Shown here: positions 48,105-58,265 of the stretch, one piece after another
Position numbering within the stretch: the stretch's first letter is position 1
Layout: the number at the start of each line of letters is the position of its first letter
Assembly (NCBI RefSeq): GCF_024586915.1
Contig: NZ_JANBVS010000007.1
Location: 124,001-188,000, forward strand
DNA length: 64,000 bases
Source of the DNA: Bradyrhizobium sp. SRS-191
GTDB lineage: Bacteria; Pseudomonadota; Alphaproteobacteria; Rhizobiales; Xanthobacteraceae
Reading direction: 5' to 3'
The notes under the pieces: generated by a model
What the model was told of the DNA's origin: nothing
The model's database searches: none
What the model saw: only the letters and a program-made list of their open reading frames with translations
Position numbers and translations under genes: made by a program

Positions 48105-49748
48105 ATGGCCAGGGCCTTTGTCGGTGTCGATGTCGGCACAACCAGCACGCGCGCCGGGATCTTCGACTGTCAGGGCCGCCTGCTTGCGGCAGCGCGGCAC
48201 CCGATCCAGACCTGGCACGAGGCCGGAGATGTCGTCGAGCAGTCGTCCGACGACATCTGGCGCGCCTGTTGCGCCTCGGTCAAAGCCGCGTTGGCGGAAG
48301 CGGCGATCGCGCCGGAGCTGATCAAGGGCATCGGCTTCGATGCGACCTGCTCGCTGGTTGTCCTCGATCCCCGGGGCGAGCCGGTCACCGTCAGCGGCTC
48401 CGGTGAGTCGGCCCGCAATGTCATCGTCTGGATGGATCATCGGGCGCTCACGGAGGCCCGCGACATCAATGCGACCCAGGACGAGGTGCTGCGCTATGTC
48501 GGCGGGTCGATCTCGCCCGAGATGGAGATGCCGAAGCTGCTCTGGCTGAAGCGGCATCTGCGCGCGAGCTTCGATTCCGCCGGGCATTTCTTCGACCTCG
48601 CCGACTTCCTCACTTGGCGCGCCACCGGCTCGCAGGCGCGCTCGATGTGCACGGTCACCTGCAAGTGGAACTACCTCGCGCATGAGACGCGCTGGAGCGC
48701 GGACTACTTCCGCCGCATCGGGCTCGAGGATTTTGTCCGCGAGGATTACGCGCGCATCGGCACCGAGATCGTCGCGCCCGGCACGCCGCTCGGCCACGGT
48801 CTGTCGGCGTCAGCGGCGGCGGAGCTCGGCCTCGTCGCCGGCACACCGGTCGGTGCGGCGCTGATCGACGCCCATGCCGGCGGCATCGGGGCGATCGGCG
48901 GCCGCGCCGCTGATGGCGGCGATGTCGATGTCTGCGAGCGGCTCGCCTACATCATGGGAACGTCGGCCTGCATCATGGCGACCACGCGCGCGCCGTCTTT
49001 CGTGCCCGGCGTGTGGGGACCTTATTACCAAGGCATGGTGCCCGGCTTCTGGCTCAATGAGGGCGGCCAATCCGCGGCCGGCGCTGCGATCGACCATCTG
49101 CTGCGCTCGCATCCGGCGGCGGCCGAGGCCACTGCCGCCGCGCGCGCGGAGGGGCTCGACCTGATCAGCTTCCTCGAAAAGCGGATCATGGCGCGCACGA
49201 CCCATCCCGGCGCCGCCGCGCTGCTGGCGCGTGACATCCATATTCTTCCCGAGTTTCTCGGCAACCGCTCGCCCTATGCCGATCCGGATTCGCGCGCCGT
49301 CATCGCCGGCCTCGACCTCGACGCCGATATCGGCGCGATGGAGCGGCTGTTCGTCGCGGGGTTGTGCGGCCTTGCCTATGGGCTGGCCGATGTGATCGAT
49401 GCCTTCGCCGCCAACGGCGTCGCCAGCCGGACGCTGGTGATGGCCGGCGGCGCCTCGCGCAGCCCGCTGGTGCGCCAGATCATGGCGGATACGACCGGGC
49501 TGACGGTCGCCTTGCCCGGCACCCAGGAGCCCGTGCTGCTGGGTGCGGCGATGTTAGGGGCGGTCGCCAGCGGCGCCTTCCGCTCGATCGGCGAAACGAT
49601 GGCTTCGATGTCGACGCTCGGGCGCCTCAGCGATCCGACCGATCCCGAGATCGCGGGCTTCCACCGCCGCAAGCGCCGCGTCCATGGCCTGCTGCGGACG
49701 CTTGATCGCGACAGCCGTTCCGTGATGCAAGGAGCGGGGGAGGGCTGA
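48105..49748 (+). CDS. FGGY-family carbohydrate kinase, D-ribulokinase-like
   Basis: 547 residues. The N-terminal actin-like ATPase domain begins VGVDVGTTSTRAGIFD; the family hallmark IGFDATCSLVVLDPRGEPV with VWMDHRA fits the D-ribulokinase branch rather than glycerol kinase or xylulokinase. The C-terminal ATP-binding motif MAGGASRSPLVRQIMADTT and the AYIMGTSACIMAT segment are present. It should phosphorylate D-ribulose to D-ribulose 5-phosphate, entering the pentose phosphate pathway. Thirty bases after the dehydrogenase gene and two before the PfkB kinase, so all three are co-transcribed. Confidence 0.88.
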   Translation: MARAFVGVDVGTTSTRAGIFDCQGRLLAAARHPIQTWHEAGDVVEQSSDDIWRACCASVKAALAEAAIAPELIKGIGFDATCSLVVLDPRGEPVTVSGSGESARNVIVWMDHRALTEARDINATQDEVLRYVGGSISPEMEMPKLLWLKRHLRASFDSAGHFFDLADFLTWRATGSQARSMCTVTCKWNYLAHETRWSADYFRRIGLEDFVREDYARIGTEIVAPGTPLGHGLSASAAAELGLVAGTPVGAALIDAHAGGIGAIGGRAADGGDVDVCERLAYIMGTSACIMATTRAPSFVPGVWGPYYQGMVPGFWLNEGGQSAAGAAIDHLLRSHPAAAEATAAARAEGLDLISFLEKRIMARTTHPGAAALLARDIHILPEFLGNRSPYADPDSRAVIAGLDLDADIGAMERLFVAGLCGLAYGLADVIDAFAANGVASRTLVMAGGASRSPLVRQIMADTTGLTVALPGTQEPVLLGAAMLGAVASGAFRSIGETMASMSTLGRLSDPTDPEIAGFHRRKRRVHGLLRTLDRDSRSVMQGAGEG

Positions 49749-49750
49749 CC

Positions 49751-50698
49751 ATGATCCTGAGCTGCGGCGATGCGCTGATCGATTTCGTGCCGGCGAGGCT
49801 GGCGGATGGACGCGACGCGTTGCGGCCGGTGGTCGGCGGCTCCTGCCTCAACGTCGCCGTCGGCCTGGCGCGGCTGGGTGCGCCGACCGGCTTCGTGGGC
49901 GGCATTTCGACCGATTTGTTCGGCACCATGATCGCGGCCCATGCGGAAGCCTCGCAGGTCGATCTCCGGTTGGCGACGCGTGGGGATGACCAGACGACGC
50001 TGGCCTTCGTGCGCCATGTCGGCGGCGAGGCGCAATACGCATTCTACGACGCCGAGACTGCCGCCCGGAAATGGACCTATCGCCCGGACAGCATTCCCTT
50101 TGCCGATGTCGATGCGCTCCATGTCGGCTCGACCACGCTGATCCACGAGCAGGGCGCGCGGGAGACGCGCGAGATGATCGCGGCCGCGAAGGGGGCGGTG
50201 ACGATCTCCTTCGATCCGAACTGCCGGCCGAACCTGGTACGGGACAAGGCGGCCTATCGCGCGGGCATGGACGTCTTCGCGGCCACGGCCGACCTCATCA
50301 AGATGTCGGATGTCGATTTCGACTATCTGCACGGCCATGACGATTATGCCGCTCGGGCCGAGGCGCTGCTCGCGCGCGGCACCCGCGTGGTGGTCGTGAC
50401 GCGCGGCGCCAAGGGGGCACTGGGCTGGCATGCGGAGGCCGGAGCTGTCGAAGTGCCGGCGCCGGCCGTCGATGTCGTGGACACGATCGGCGCCGGCGAC
50501 AGTTTTCAGGCCGCCCTGCTGTTCGCGCTGAGCAAGCTCGGCCGTATCCGGAAGGCTGACCTGCCTTTGCTCCGCGAGGCGGAATTGCGCCAGGCCTTGA
50601 GCTTCGCCGTCCGTTGCGCCGCGGTCACCTGCACGCGCGAAGGCGCCGATCCCCCACGATGGGCCGAGATGGCCGCGGTCTGGAATGATTTGAGCTGA
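49751..50698 (+). CDS. PfkB-family sugar kinase, fructokinase-like
   Basis: 315 residues. PfkB signatures are present: the N-terminal di-glycine VGGSCLNVAVGLARLG, and the C-terminal VDTIGAGDSFQAALLF with catalytic aspartate and anion hole. Mid-region FDPNCRPNLV is typical of fructokinases. It should make fructose 6-phosphate from the fructose that the polyol dehydrogenase produces. It starts two bases after the FGGY gene. Its last codons lie in a small direct repeat (50693-50734). Confidence 0.9.
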   Translation: MILSCGDALIDFVPARLADGRDALRPVVGGSCLNVAVGLARLGAPTGFVGGISTDLFGTMIAAHAEASQVDLRLATRGDDQTTLAFVRHVGGEAQYAFYDAETAARKWTYRPDSIPFADVDALHVGSTTLIHEQGARETREMIAAAKGAVTISFDPNCRPNLVRDKAAYRAGMDVFAATADLIKMSDVDFDYLHGHDDYAARAEALLARGTRVVVVTRGAKGALGWHAEAGAVEVPAPAVDVVDTIGAGDSFQAALLFALSKLGRIRKADLPLLREAELRQALSFAVRCAAVTCTREGADPPRWAEMAAVWNDLS

Positions 50699-50734
50699 GG
50701 ACCTTCAGCTGAGGACCTTGAGTTGAAGGATCTT
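50693..50734 (+). repeat. Three imperfect 13-base direct repeats at the fructokinase stop
   Basis: AGCTGAGGACCTT at 50693-50705 and again at 50707-50719, then AGTTGAAGGATCTT at 50721-50734. The TGA stop of the kinase gene is inside the first copy, so the repeats may be local duplications that extend past the stop. The remaining 168 bases to glgC hold only its ribosome-binding site (GGGAGGAG). Confidence 0.6.
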
Positions 50735-50902
50735 GGGTCGCAGCGCTTCGGATCTAAGACCTGGGCTGAAGCTCCCCATTGCACTCCGCATTGGGAACTG
50801 GTTGGCTGTTTCCCCGTCATATGAGAGTACCAGTCGTGGCCTCGGAGCGTCGGGGTCGCCACTGAAATCATGACGCGACAACGAGTTGCAGGGAGGAGAA
50901 CC

Positions 50903-52168
50903 ATGGCACCCGCCGCACGGACCGAGCCGCTGTCCCGTCACGCGCTGGCCTTCGTGCTGGCGGGCGGACGTGGCAGCCGCCTGCTGGAGCTGACCGACCG
51001 GCGCGCCAAGCCCGCGGTCTATTTCGGCGGCAAGTCGCGCATCATCGATTTCGCGCTGTCGAACGCCGTCAATTCCGGCATCCGGCGCATCGCGGTGGCG
51101 ACGCAGTACAAGGCGCACAGCCTGATCCGGCACCTGCAGATGGGCTGGAACTTCTTCCGCCCCGAGCGCAACGAGAGTTTCGACATCCTGCCCGCGAGCC
51201 AGCGCGTCTCGGAGACGATGTGGTACGTCGGAACGGCCGATGCCGTGTACCAGAACATCGACATCCTCGAGAGCTACAATTCGAAATACATCGTCGTGCT
51301 GGCCGGCGACCACATCTACAAGATGGACTACGAGCTGATGCTGCAGCAGCACGTCGACCAGCGCGCCGACGTCACCGTCGGCTGCCTGGAGACGCCGCGC
51401 GCGGAATCCTCGGGGTTCGGCATCCTCCACATCAACGAGGACGAGACCATCCGCGACTTCATCGAGAAGCCGGCCGATCCGCCGCCGATCCCCGGCAAGC
51501 CCGACAAGTCGCTCGCCAGCATGGGCATCTACATCTTCGACGCGAAGTTCCTCTATGACGAGCTGAAGCGCGACGCCGCCGACCCGAACTCGAACCATGA
51601 TTTCGGCCGCGACATCATCCCCTACATCGTCAAGAACGGCCGCGCGGTGGCGCATCAGTTCGCCCGCTCCTGCGTTCGCACCGAGCATGATACGCGCAGC
51701 TATTGGCGCGATGTCGGCACCGTCGACGCCTACTGGGCCGCGAATCTCGACCTGACGGATGTCACCCCGGAGCTCGATCTCTACGACCGCGCCTGGCCGA
51801 TCTGGACCTATTCCGAGATCACCCCGCCGGCCAAGTTCGTCCATGCCGATGACGGCCGGCGTGGCGAGGCGGTCTGCTCGCTGGTCTCTGGCGGTTGCAT
51901 CGTCTCCGGCGCCTCGGTGCAGCGGTCGCTGCTGTTCACGGGCTCCCACCTGCATTCCTATTCCAAGGTGCACAATGCGGTGCTGCTGCCTTACGTCAAT
52001 GTCGCGCGTCATGCGCGCCTGACCAACGTGGTCGTCGATCGCGGCGTGCAGATCCCGGAAGGGCTCGTCGTCGGCGAGGATCCGGAGTTCGACGCCAAGC
52101 GGTTCAGGACGACGGAGAATGGCGTGACGCTGATCACCCAGCAGATGATCGACGGGCTCAATTCATGA
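50903..52168 (+). CDS. glgC: Glucose-1-phosphate adenylyltransferase
   Basis: 421 residues from the ATG at 50903 with GGGAGGAG nearby. It makes ADP-glucose from ATP and glucose 1-phosphate, the committed step of glycogen synthesis. Motifs: [60 protein letters not shown], and EKPADPPP with the substrate lysine. The C-terminal beta-helix ([16 protein letters not shown]) takes part in allosteric control. The stop overlaps the glgA start (ATGA), so the pair is coupled. Confidence 0.97.
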   Translation: MAPAARTEPLSRHALAFVLAGGRGSRLLELTDRRAKPAVYFGGKSRIIDFALSNAVNSGIRRIAVATQYKAHSLIRHLQMGWNFFRPERNESFDILPASQRVSETMWYVGTADAVYQNIDILESYNSKYIVVLAGDHIYKMDYELMLQQHVDQRADVTVGCLETPRAESSGFGILHINEDETIRDFIEKPADPPPIPGKPDKSLASMGIYIFDAKFLYDELKRDAADPNSNHDFGRDIIPYIVKNGRAVAHQFARSCVRTEHDTRSYWRDVGTVDAYWAANLDLTDVTPELDLYDRAWPIWTYSEITPPAKFVHADDGRRGEAVCSLVSGGCIVSGASVQRSLLFTGSHLHSYSKVHNAVLLPYVNVARHARLTNVVVDRGVQIPEGLVVGEDPEFDAKRFRTTENGVTLITQQMIDGLNS

Positions 52169-53631
52169 CGCCATTGCGCGTTCTGTCGGTTGCGTCCGAG
52201 GTCTATCCGATCATCAAGACCGGCGGCCTGGCCGACGTCGCCGGTGCCTTGCCCTGGGCGCTGATGGCGGAGGACATCGAGGTCCGCACGCTGATCCCCG
52301 GCTATCCCGCCGTCATGAAGGCGCTGGAGCAGGCCAGCGAGATCAGCTCGCTGCCGAACTTCTTCGGCGGCAATGCCCGGCTGCTCGGCGGCAGCCATGG
52401 CGCGCTCGACCTGTTCGTGCTCGACGCGCCGCATCTCTACGATCGCGAGGGCAATCCATATCTCGGGCCTGATGGCAAGGACTGGCCGGACAATCCGTTC
52501 CGCTTCGCGGCGCTGGCGCGCGCGGCGTCCTATATCGGTCTCGGCGCTGTCCCAAGCTTCGTGCCGGACATCGTCCACGGCCACGATTGGCAGGCCGGGC
52601 TCATCCCCGCCTATCTGCTGTACAGCCATCGTCCGCATCCGGGCACGGTCATCACCGTGCACAATCTGGCGTTTCAGGGCCGCTTCCCGCGCCACTTCCT
52701 GCCGCCGCTCGGGCTGCCGCCGGAATCGTTCTCGATCTACGGCCTCGAATATTACGGCGACATCAGCTTCCTCAAGGCGGGGCTGCAATTCGCCGACAAG
52801 ATCACCACGGTGTCGCCGACCTATGCCAGGGAGATCCAGAGCGACGAGCACGGCATGGGCCTCGGCGGCCTGTTGCGCCAGCGATCGTCGGACCTCGTCG
52901 GCATTCTCAACGGCATCGACACCCATGTGTGGGATCCCGGCAGCGATCCCGCCATCACCTCGCATTTCGGCATCGAGAAGCTCGATGCGCGGGCGCCGAA
53001 CAAGGCCGCGCTGCAGACCCGCATGGGCTTGCAGGTCTCGCCGGAAACCTTCCTGCTCGGCGTCGTCAGCCGCCTGACCTCGCAGAAGGGGCTCGATCTG
53101 CTGCTGTCCTGTCTGCCGACCTTGACCAGCGCCGGCATCCAGCTGGCGCTGCTCGGGGACGGCGAGGCCGAGCTGCGCGACGCCTTCCGCGCGGCGGCCG
53201 CGCGGCATCCCGGACAGATCGGCGTTCTCATCGGCTATGACGAGCAACTCGCGCACCTGATCCAGGCGGGCTGCGATGCGCTGGTGGTGCCGTCGCGGTT
53301 CGAGCCGTGCGGGCTGACGCAGCTCTGCGCGCTGCGCTATGGCGCCCTGCCGATCGTCACGGCGGTCGGTGGGCTCGCCGACACCGTGATCGACGAGACA
53401 GAAGCGGGTGTCGCCGCAACGGGTTTCAAATGCGCAGCCGTCACGGCCGAGGCGCTCGACCAGACCCTGCGCCGCGCCGCCGCAGCCTTCTACGCCGCCC
53501 GCAGCAATGCCTCGAACTGGACCCGCATGCAGCTCAACGCGATGCTGACGGATGTGTCATGGCGGCACCGCGCCGGGCGCTATGCCGAGCTGTATCGGCA
53601 GATCGTCGCGCAGCGGCGTCCGGCGGGTTGA
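52165..53631 (+). CDS. glgA: Glycogen synthase (ADP-glucose)
   Basis: 488 residues, normal for bacterial GlgA. It adds glucose from ADP-glucose to a growing alpha-1,4-glucan. The family ADP-glucose binding motif KTGGLADV is at residues 18-25 ([15 protein letters not shown]); [47 protein letters not shown] and [18 protein letters not shown] are all present. The ATG overlaps the glgC stop. There is no glgB or glgP in the window. Confidence 0.96.
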   Translation: MTPLRVLSVASEVYPIIKTGGLADVAGALPWALMAEDIEVRTLIPGYPAVMKALEQASEISSLPNFFGGNARLLGGSHGALDLFVLDAPHLYDREGNPYLGPDGKDWPDNPFRFAALARAASYIGLGAVPSFVPDIVHGHDWQAGLIPAYLLYSHRPHPGTVITVHNLAFQGRFPRHFLPPLGLPPESFSIYGLEYYGDISFLKAGLQFADKITTVSPTYAREIQSDEHGMGLGGLLRQRSSDLVGILNGIDTHVWDPGSDPAITSHFGIEKLDARAPNKAALQTRMGLQVSPETFLLGVVSRLTSQKGLDLLLSCLPTLTSAGIQLALLGDGEAELRDAFRAAAARHPGQIGVLIGYDEQLAHLIQAGCDALVVPSRFEPCGLTQLCALRYGALPIVTAVGGLADTVIDETEAGVAATGFKCAAVTAEALDQTLRRAAAAFYAARSNASNWTRMQLNAMLTDVSWRHRAGRYAELYRQIVAQRRPAG

Positions 53632-53680
53632 ACGCCCAGCGGCTTTTGACCCGAGTTTCGCGCCGCTTGCTCCGTCCCTT

Positions 53681-53836
53681 ACCTCGCCCCGTCAGGGCGA
53701 AGCGAAGCTTCGCTAGGGCGGGGAGAGGTCGGATTGCATCGAAGATGCAATCCGGGTGAGGGGGGCTTTCCGCACGGTCGGTGCTCGTGGCTGCCCCTCA
53801 CCCCAACCCTCTCCCCGTGAAGAACGGGGCGAGGGA
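53681..53836. repeat. Compound palindromic repeat, inverted relative of 6255-6412
   Basis: It contains CGAAGCTTCG near the left, GGATTGCATCGAAGATGCAATCC (10-base arms) in the middle, and CCCTCTCCCCGTGAAGAACGGGG at the right. The same words in opposite order and orientation are at 6255-6412. It occupies most of the 291-base gap between glgA and the convergent alcohol dehydrogenase gene. Confidence 0.75.
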
Positions 53837-53922
53837 GCAGACTGCCGTCGCCGAAGCGTTCCATGTCGCGCGCGCGAGTAGTGACTGCAACAATGGGAAC
53901 GCAATACATCCCGACCGACGCC

Positions 53923-54960
53923 TCATGCCTCTATCAAAACCTTCAGCGCATGCGTTTTCGCGGCTGCGCCGAAGGTCTCATAGGCATCGAGGATCTGATC
54001 CAGCTTGAAGCGATGCGTGATCAGCCGCTTGGGCTCGAGCTTTTTCGACTGCACCGTCTTGAGCAGCATCGGCGTCGTCACCGTGTCGACCAGCCGCGTG
54101 GTGATCGCGATGTTGCGGTCCCACAGCTTCTCCAGATGCAGGTCGGCCTTGACGCCGTGCACGCCGACATTGGCGATGATGCCGCCGGGCGCGATGATGT
54201 CCTCGCAGGTCACGAAGGTGGCGGGCACGCCGACCGCTTCGATCGCGGTGTCGACGCCGCGGCCCTGAGTCAGCGCCATGACCTTCTCGACGGCCTTGCC
54301 GTCGCTGTTGTTGATGATGCTGGTGGCGCCGAAGCGGGTGGCGACTTCGAGACGGTTGTCGTCGAGGTCGATCATGATGATCTCGGCCGGCGAGTAGAAC
54401 TGCGCGGTCAAGAGCGATGCCAGGCCGATCGGGCCGGCGCCGACGATCGCGACGCTTGAGCCCGGCTCGACCTTGCCGTTGAGCACGCCGCACTCGAAGC
54501 CGGTCGGCAGGATGTCGCTGAGCATCACCAGCGCCTCCTCCTCGGTGCCGGTAGGCACGTGATAGAGGCTGGTGTCGGCATGCGGCGTCCGGACATATTC
54601 CGCCTGGGTGCCGTCGATCTTGTGGCCGAGGATCCAGCCGCCGTGACGGCAATGCGAGTACATGCCGCGGCGGCAATAGTCGCAGGTGCCGCAGGCGGAG
54701 ATGCAGGAGATGATGACGTGGTCGCCCGGCTTGAACGCGCGCACCGCGCTGCCGACGGCATCGACCACGCCGACGCCCTCATGACCGAGAATGCGTCCTG
54801 GCGTGCAGGTCGGCACGTCGCCCTTGAGAATGTGGAGGTCGGTGCCGCAGATCGTGGTCTTCAGGATTTTGACCACGGCATCGCCGGGTTCGAGGATCGC
54901 AGGCTTCGGGCGCTCGTCGAGGGATTTCTGACCGGGACCGTGGTAGACCAGGGCTTTCAT
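53923..54960 (-). CDS. Zinc-dependent alcohol dehydrogenase (MDR family)
   Basis: 345 residues from the ATG at 54960 with GGAGGAG just upstream. Catalytic zinc site: C38 in TTICGTDLHILKGD, GHEGVG with its histidine and glutamate, and a later acidic ligand. Structural zinc lobe: CISACGTCDYCRRGMYSHC. Rossmann motif VAIVGAGPIGLASLLTAQFY. It oxidises a primary or secondary alcohol with NAD(P)+ (or reduces the aldehyde). No operon partner on the same strand is close. Substrate not assigned. Confidence 0.92.
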   Translation of the reverse strand: MKALVYHGPGQKSLDERPKPAILEPGDAVVKILKTTICGTDLHILKGDVPTCTPGRILGHEGVGVVDAVGSAVRAFKPGDHVIISCISACGTCDYCRRGMYSHCRHGGWILGHKIDGTQAEYVRTPHADTSLYHVPTGTEEEALVMLSDILPTGFECGVLNGKVEPGSSVAIVGAGPIGLASLLTAQFYSPAEIIMIDLDDNRLEVATRFGATSIINNSDGKAVEKVMALTQGRGVDTAIEAVGVPATFVTCEDIIAPGGIIANVGVHGVKADLHLEKLWDRNIAITTRLVDTVTTPMLLKTVQSKKLEPKRLITHRFKLDQILDAYETFGAAAKTHALKVLIEA

Positions 54961-55188
54961 GAGTGCTCCTCCGCAAAGGTTGCTGGAGGAAGAGTGGCGC
55001 AAGCGAGGTTGCGCGCCGTTGAGGCGTATCAAGGCCGGCCGCGATCCGTCTCACGATCCCGTGTCTCAGAAAACGGGACAGGGGGCGTCGATACGAGGAC
55101 CAGACCGGCGCAGATGACATGCTGTTGACGCTGGACGCGCCGACATGGCTCCTCGATAGTTCTGTGGTTCCCAGCGAGACCCGACCAC

Positions 55189-56649
55189 ATGACCAATCCT
55201 CCGACGTCCTTCGATCTCATCATCCGCGGCGGCACCATCATCGATGGCACGCGTGCGCCGCGCTTCACGGCGGATGTCGGCATCAAGGACGGCCACATCG
55301 TCGCGATCGGAGAGGTCGCAGGTGAAGCTCGCCGCGTGATCGACGCGACCGGCCGCATCGTCGCGCCCGGCTTCATCGACGCGCACACCCATGACGACAG
55401 CGCGGTGCTGGTGGATCCCGGGATGACCTGCAAGGTGTCGCAGGGCGTGACCTCGGTCGTGACGGGCAATTGCGGCGTCAGCATCGCGCCGCTGAAGCCG
55501 GGCTCGCCGCGGCCGATGCCGCTCGGCCTGCTGTCGCCGGGCGATGGGCGCGTTGCGGAGTATGCGTCGTTTGCGGACTACGTCGCCGCCTTGCGTGCCG
55601 CACCGGCGGCGGTGAATGTCGCGGCGATGGTCGGCCACACCTCTCTGCGCGCTTCCGTCTTGAGCGATCTCGGTCGCGCGGCGACGGACGCGGAGATTGC
55701 CGAGATGCGCGCCTACGTGCAGGAGGCGCTCGATGCCGGCGCCATCGGCGTCTCCACCGGAACGTTCTATCCGCCGGCCGAGGCGGCGCCGACCGAGGAG
55801 ATCATCGAGGTCTGCCGCCCGCTCTCCGGCAGCGGCGGCGTGTATGCGACGCATATGCGCAACGAGGCCAACGACGTGATCAAGTCGCTGGAGGAGAGCT
55901 TTGCCATCGGCAAGGCGCTCGATGTCCAGGTCGTGATCTCGCACCACAAGGTCGTGGGGCCGGCGAATTTCGGCCGCACCAAGGAGACGCTGCCGCTGAT
56001 CTCAAAGGCGATGAGCTGCCAATGCGTGGCGCTCGACTGCTATCCCTACAATGCGTCGTCGACGATGCTGCACACCGATCCGGCCAAGCTGCAGGTCAAG
56101 GTCGTGGTCGCCGCGTCCGGCCCGCATCCGGAAGTCGCCGGCCGTGATCTCGCCGACATCGCCGCCGAATGGGGCGTCGACCGGCTCGAGGCGGCGAAGC
56201 GGCTGCAGCCGGCGTCGGCGATCTACTTCTCGATGGACGAGGCCGACGTGCGGACCATCCTCGCCTTCGAGCCGACCATGATCGGCTCCGACGGCCTGCC
56301 GTTCGGCGAGCGGCCGCATCCGCGGCTCTGGGGCACGTTTCCGCGCGTGCTCGGCTACTACTGCCGCGAGCTCGAATTGTTCTCGCTGGAAACGGCGGTC
56401 TGGAAGATGAGCGGGCTGACGGCGCAGAACTTCGGCATCGAGGGCCGCGGGACATTGGCGGTCGGCAACCACGCCGACATCACGATCTTCGATGCCGCCA
56501 GCGTGCGCGACAGCGCGACCTATGACGAGCCCTGCGTGCCGGCCGCCGGCATCGACGCTGTCATCGTCAACGGTGCGCTGACCTGGTGGCAGGGCGCGCA
56601 CCAGAACGCGCGCACCGGCCAAGTGATCACGCGCGCGGGCGTAAGCTAA
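55189..56649 (+). CDS. D-aminoacylase / N-acyl-D-amino-acid deacylase
   Basis: 486 residues, typical length. It starts FDLIIRGGTIIDGTRAPRFT and has the amidohydrolase metal motif GFIDAHTHDD, TSVVTGNCGVS (bridging cysteine region), and VISHHKVVG and GSDGLPFGERPHPRLWGTFP near the second metal site. It hydrolyses N-acyl-D-amino acids to D-amino acid and carboxylate in the cytoplasm. The gene is convergent with the CoA-transferase pair (four-base overlap). Dipeptide-type substrates or dihydropyrimidinase-like activity cannot be excluded. Confidence 0.9.
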   Translation: MTNPPTSFDLIIRGGTIIDGTRAPRFTADVGIKDGHIVAIGEVAGEARRVIDATGRIVAPGFIDAHTHDDSAVLVDPGMTCKVSQGVTSVVTGNCGVSIAPLKPGSPRPMPLGLLSPGDGRVAEYASFADYVAALRAAPAAVNVAAMVGHTSLRASVLSDLGRAATDAEIAEMRAYVQEALDAGAIGVSTGTFYPPAEAAPTEEIIEVCRPLSGSGGVYATHMRNEANDVIKSLEESFAIGKALDVQVVISHHKVVGPANFGRTKETLPLISKAMSCQCVALDCYPYNASSTMLHTDPAKLQVKVVVAASGPHPEVAGRDLADIAAEWGVDRLEAAKRLQPASAIYFSMDEADVRTILAFEPTMIGSDGLPFGERPHPRLWGTFPRVLGYYCRELELFSLETAVWKMSGLTAQNFGIEGRGTLAVGNHADITIFDAASVRDSATYDEPCVPAAGIDAVIVNGALTWWQGAHQNARTGQVITRAGVS

Positions 56650-57389
56650 GCCGCCGCAGCCAGCGACCGCGCGAATTCCGGATAGCATTCGGCGAGCTCG
56701 TCGAGGATCCGCCCGCGGATCAGCTCGACAGTGGCGCGATCGGGCGCAGGCGTCGGCGGCACGATCTGGGGCAGCTCGTAGTCGAAGCCGGTGCGGTCGC
56801 GGACGTCCTCGGCCGTGTAACCCGGGTGCACCGAGCGCAGCCGGAAGCCGCCGCTGTTACGGTCGAAATCGAACAGCGCCAGGTTCGTCAGCAGGGCGTG
56901 CGGCCCGCCGCGCCGTTTCACCTCCGGCGTCACGGCGGCGGCGCTGACGAAGTCGACCTTGGGCACCAGCACGCGCGGCGAATGCTCCTCGCGGAACAGG
57001 ATCACGCGCGGGATGAGGTGATAGAGATAGGCCGAGCCGAACGAGCCCGGCCAACGCACGTCCATGCGCGGATAGTCACCGGTGCCGACCAGGTTGATAT
57101 TGCCCGCGCCGTCGATCTGGCCGCCGCCGAGAAAGAACGCGTCGACACGGCCCTGCGCCGCGCAGTCGAACAGCTCGACGCCGCCATTGGTGAAGAAGTT
57201 GTGCCGGCTCGAGCCGAGGATCGAGATCTTGATCGGTGGTTTGCCCTGCTGGTCGTTGCGGGCGCGCAGCAGCATCGCGCCGGCGGCCGGGATCGGCGAG
57301 GAGGCGCCGACCGCGACGTGGCGGATGCCGTCGAGCAGGCCGGCGATGATGGTGATGAGCAGCTCCTTGCGCGCGCGATCGTCCTGCAT
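56646..57389 (-). CDS. CoA-transferase beta subunit-like protein (glutaconate type)
   Basis: 247 residues. The pattern IKISILGSSRHNFFTNGGVE and DAFFLGGGQIDGAGNINLVG is that of subunit B of family I CoA-transferases; the glutamate in GGVELFD stands where the catalytic glutamate is expected. It follows the A subunit gene with a one-base gap. Together they would move CoA between acyl groups, as in glutaconate or 3-oxoadipate metabolism, but related IpdAB proteins are ring-opening hydrolases, so the reaction is open. Confidence 0.85.
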   Translation of the reverse strand: MQDDRARKELLITIIAGLLDGIRHVAVGASSPIPAAGAMLLRARNDQQGKPPIKISILGSSRHNFFTNGGVELFDCAAQGRVDAFFLGGGQIDGAGNINLVGTGDYPRMDVRWPGSFGSAYLYHLIPRVILFREEHSPRVLVPKVDFVSAAAVTPEVKRRGGPHALLTNLALFDFDRNSGGFRLRSVHPGYTAEDVRDRTGFDYELPQIVPPTPAPDRATVELIRGRILDELAECYPEFARSLAAAA

Positions 57390-57390
57390 G

Positions 57391-58209
57391 TCAGGCCACC
57401 TGCTTGCTGCGGCTCAGGAACGTCGAGAGATAAACGCGGAAGCCTTCATCGGTGCGCGCCATCGCGGCGTAGCGCGAAAGCTCCGCGCCGTCGGTCTCGT
57501 ATTCGTCCCACAGCGGCAGCGGCCAGGCGCCGTTCTCGGCCACCGCGATGGCATCGACATAGAGCCCCGGCAGCACGCCCGCCGCGGAATCCTCGGTCGC
57601 CATCAAGTCGCGCTCGACGATGCGCTCGACGGTGACGAGCGTGCGCTTGGCGGCGTAGGCCATCGTCGCCAGCTCGCGATAGCGGCCGATGCGGACATTG
57701 CCGAAGCGGTCTGCCTCCGGCGCATGAAACAGCGCGACGTCGGGCGTGATCGCGGGCACCACGACCACCTTGCCGGGCTCGCCGACCGGGCTGTCGATCA
57801 CCTTCCAGTCGGGACGGACCTGGAGCAGGTCGCTGCCGATGATGCCGGCGATCGGCATGAACGGCACGCCCTTCTGCCCGGCCAGCAGGCCGGCATGAAT
57901 CGCGGGGCAGGTGGCATCGCGCAAAGTGATGCTGCCCGCGCGGACGGCGGCCGAGAAACGCGGCGCGCCGCCGGCCTCGCCCAGCGAGACGGCGCTCGTC
58001 TCGACCACCGCGGCCACGCCGGCGCCGATCAACAGGTCGGCCTGCAGTCCGCTGATGGGCACGCAGACGAGATGCAGCCCGGTCAGGCCGGCTTCGATCA
58101 TGGCCGCCGTGGCGGCCATCGAGACGCCGGCGCGGTCGACGGGGATCGCGACCGATTGTCCCGGTGCGATGGATGCGACGAGCGCCTCCAGGCTGACCAT
58201 CTCGGTCAT
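57391..58209 (-). CDS. CoA-transferase alpha subunit-like protein
   Basis: 272 residues. Early in the sequence come AATAAMIEAGLTGLHLVCVP and SGLQADLLIGAGVAAVVETS, the subunit A pattern, and PDVALFHAPEADRFGNVRIG near the middle. An ATG three codons later (58200) is an alternative start. It pairs with the B subunit gene one base downstream. The LacI gene upstream on the same strand ends 56 bases away and may be separate. Confidence 0.87.
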   Translation of the reverse strand: MTEMVSLEALVASIAPGQSVAIPVDRAGVSMAATAAMIEAGLTGLHLVCVPISGLQADLLIGAGVAAVVETSAVSLGEAGGAPRFSAAVRAGSITLRDATCPAIHAGLLAGQKGVPFMPIAGIIGSDLLQVRPDWKVIDSPVGEPGKVVVVPAITPDVALFHAPEADRFGNVRIGRYRELATMAYAAKRTLVTVERIVERDLMATEDSAAGVLPGLYVDAIAVAENGAWPLPLWDEYETDGAELSRYAAMARTDEGFRVYLSTFLSRSKQVA

Positions 58210-58265
58210 CGACGTATCCTCCTGTTATGCTTTGAGCTCGAGTGTAGCGGTGCGCCGCCCGCCTG

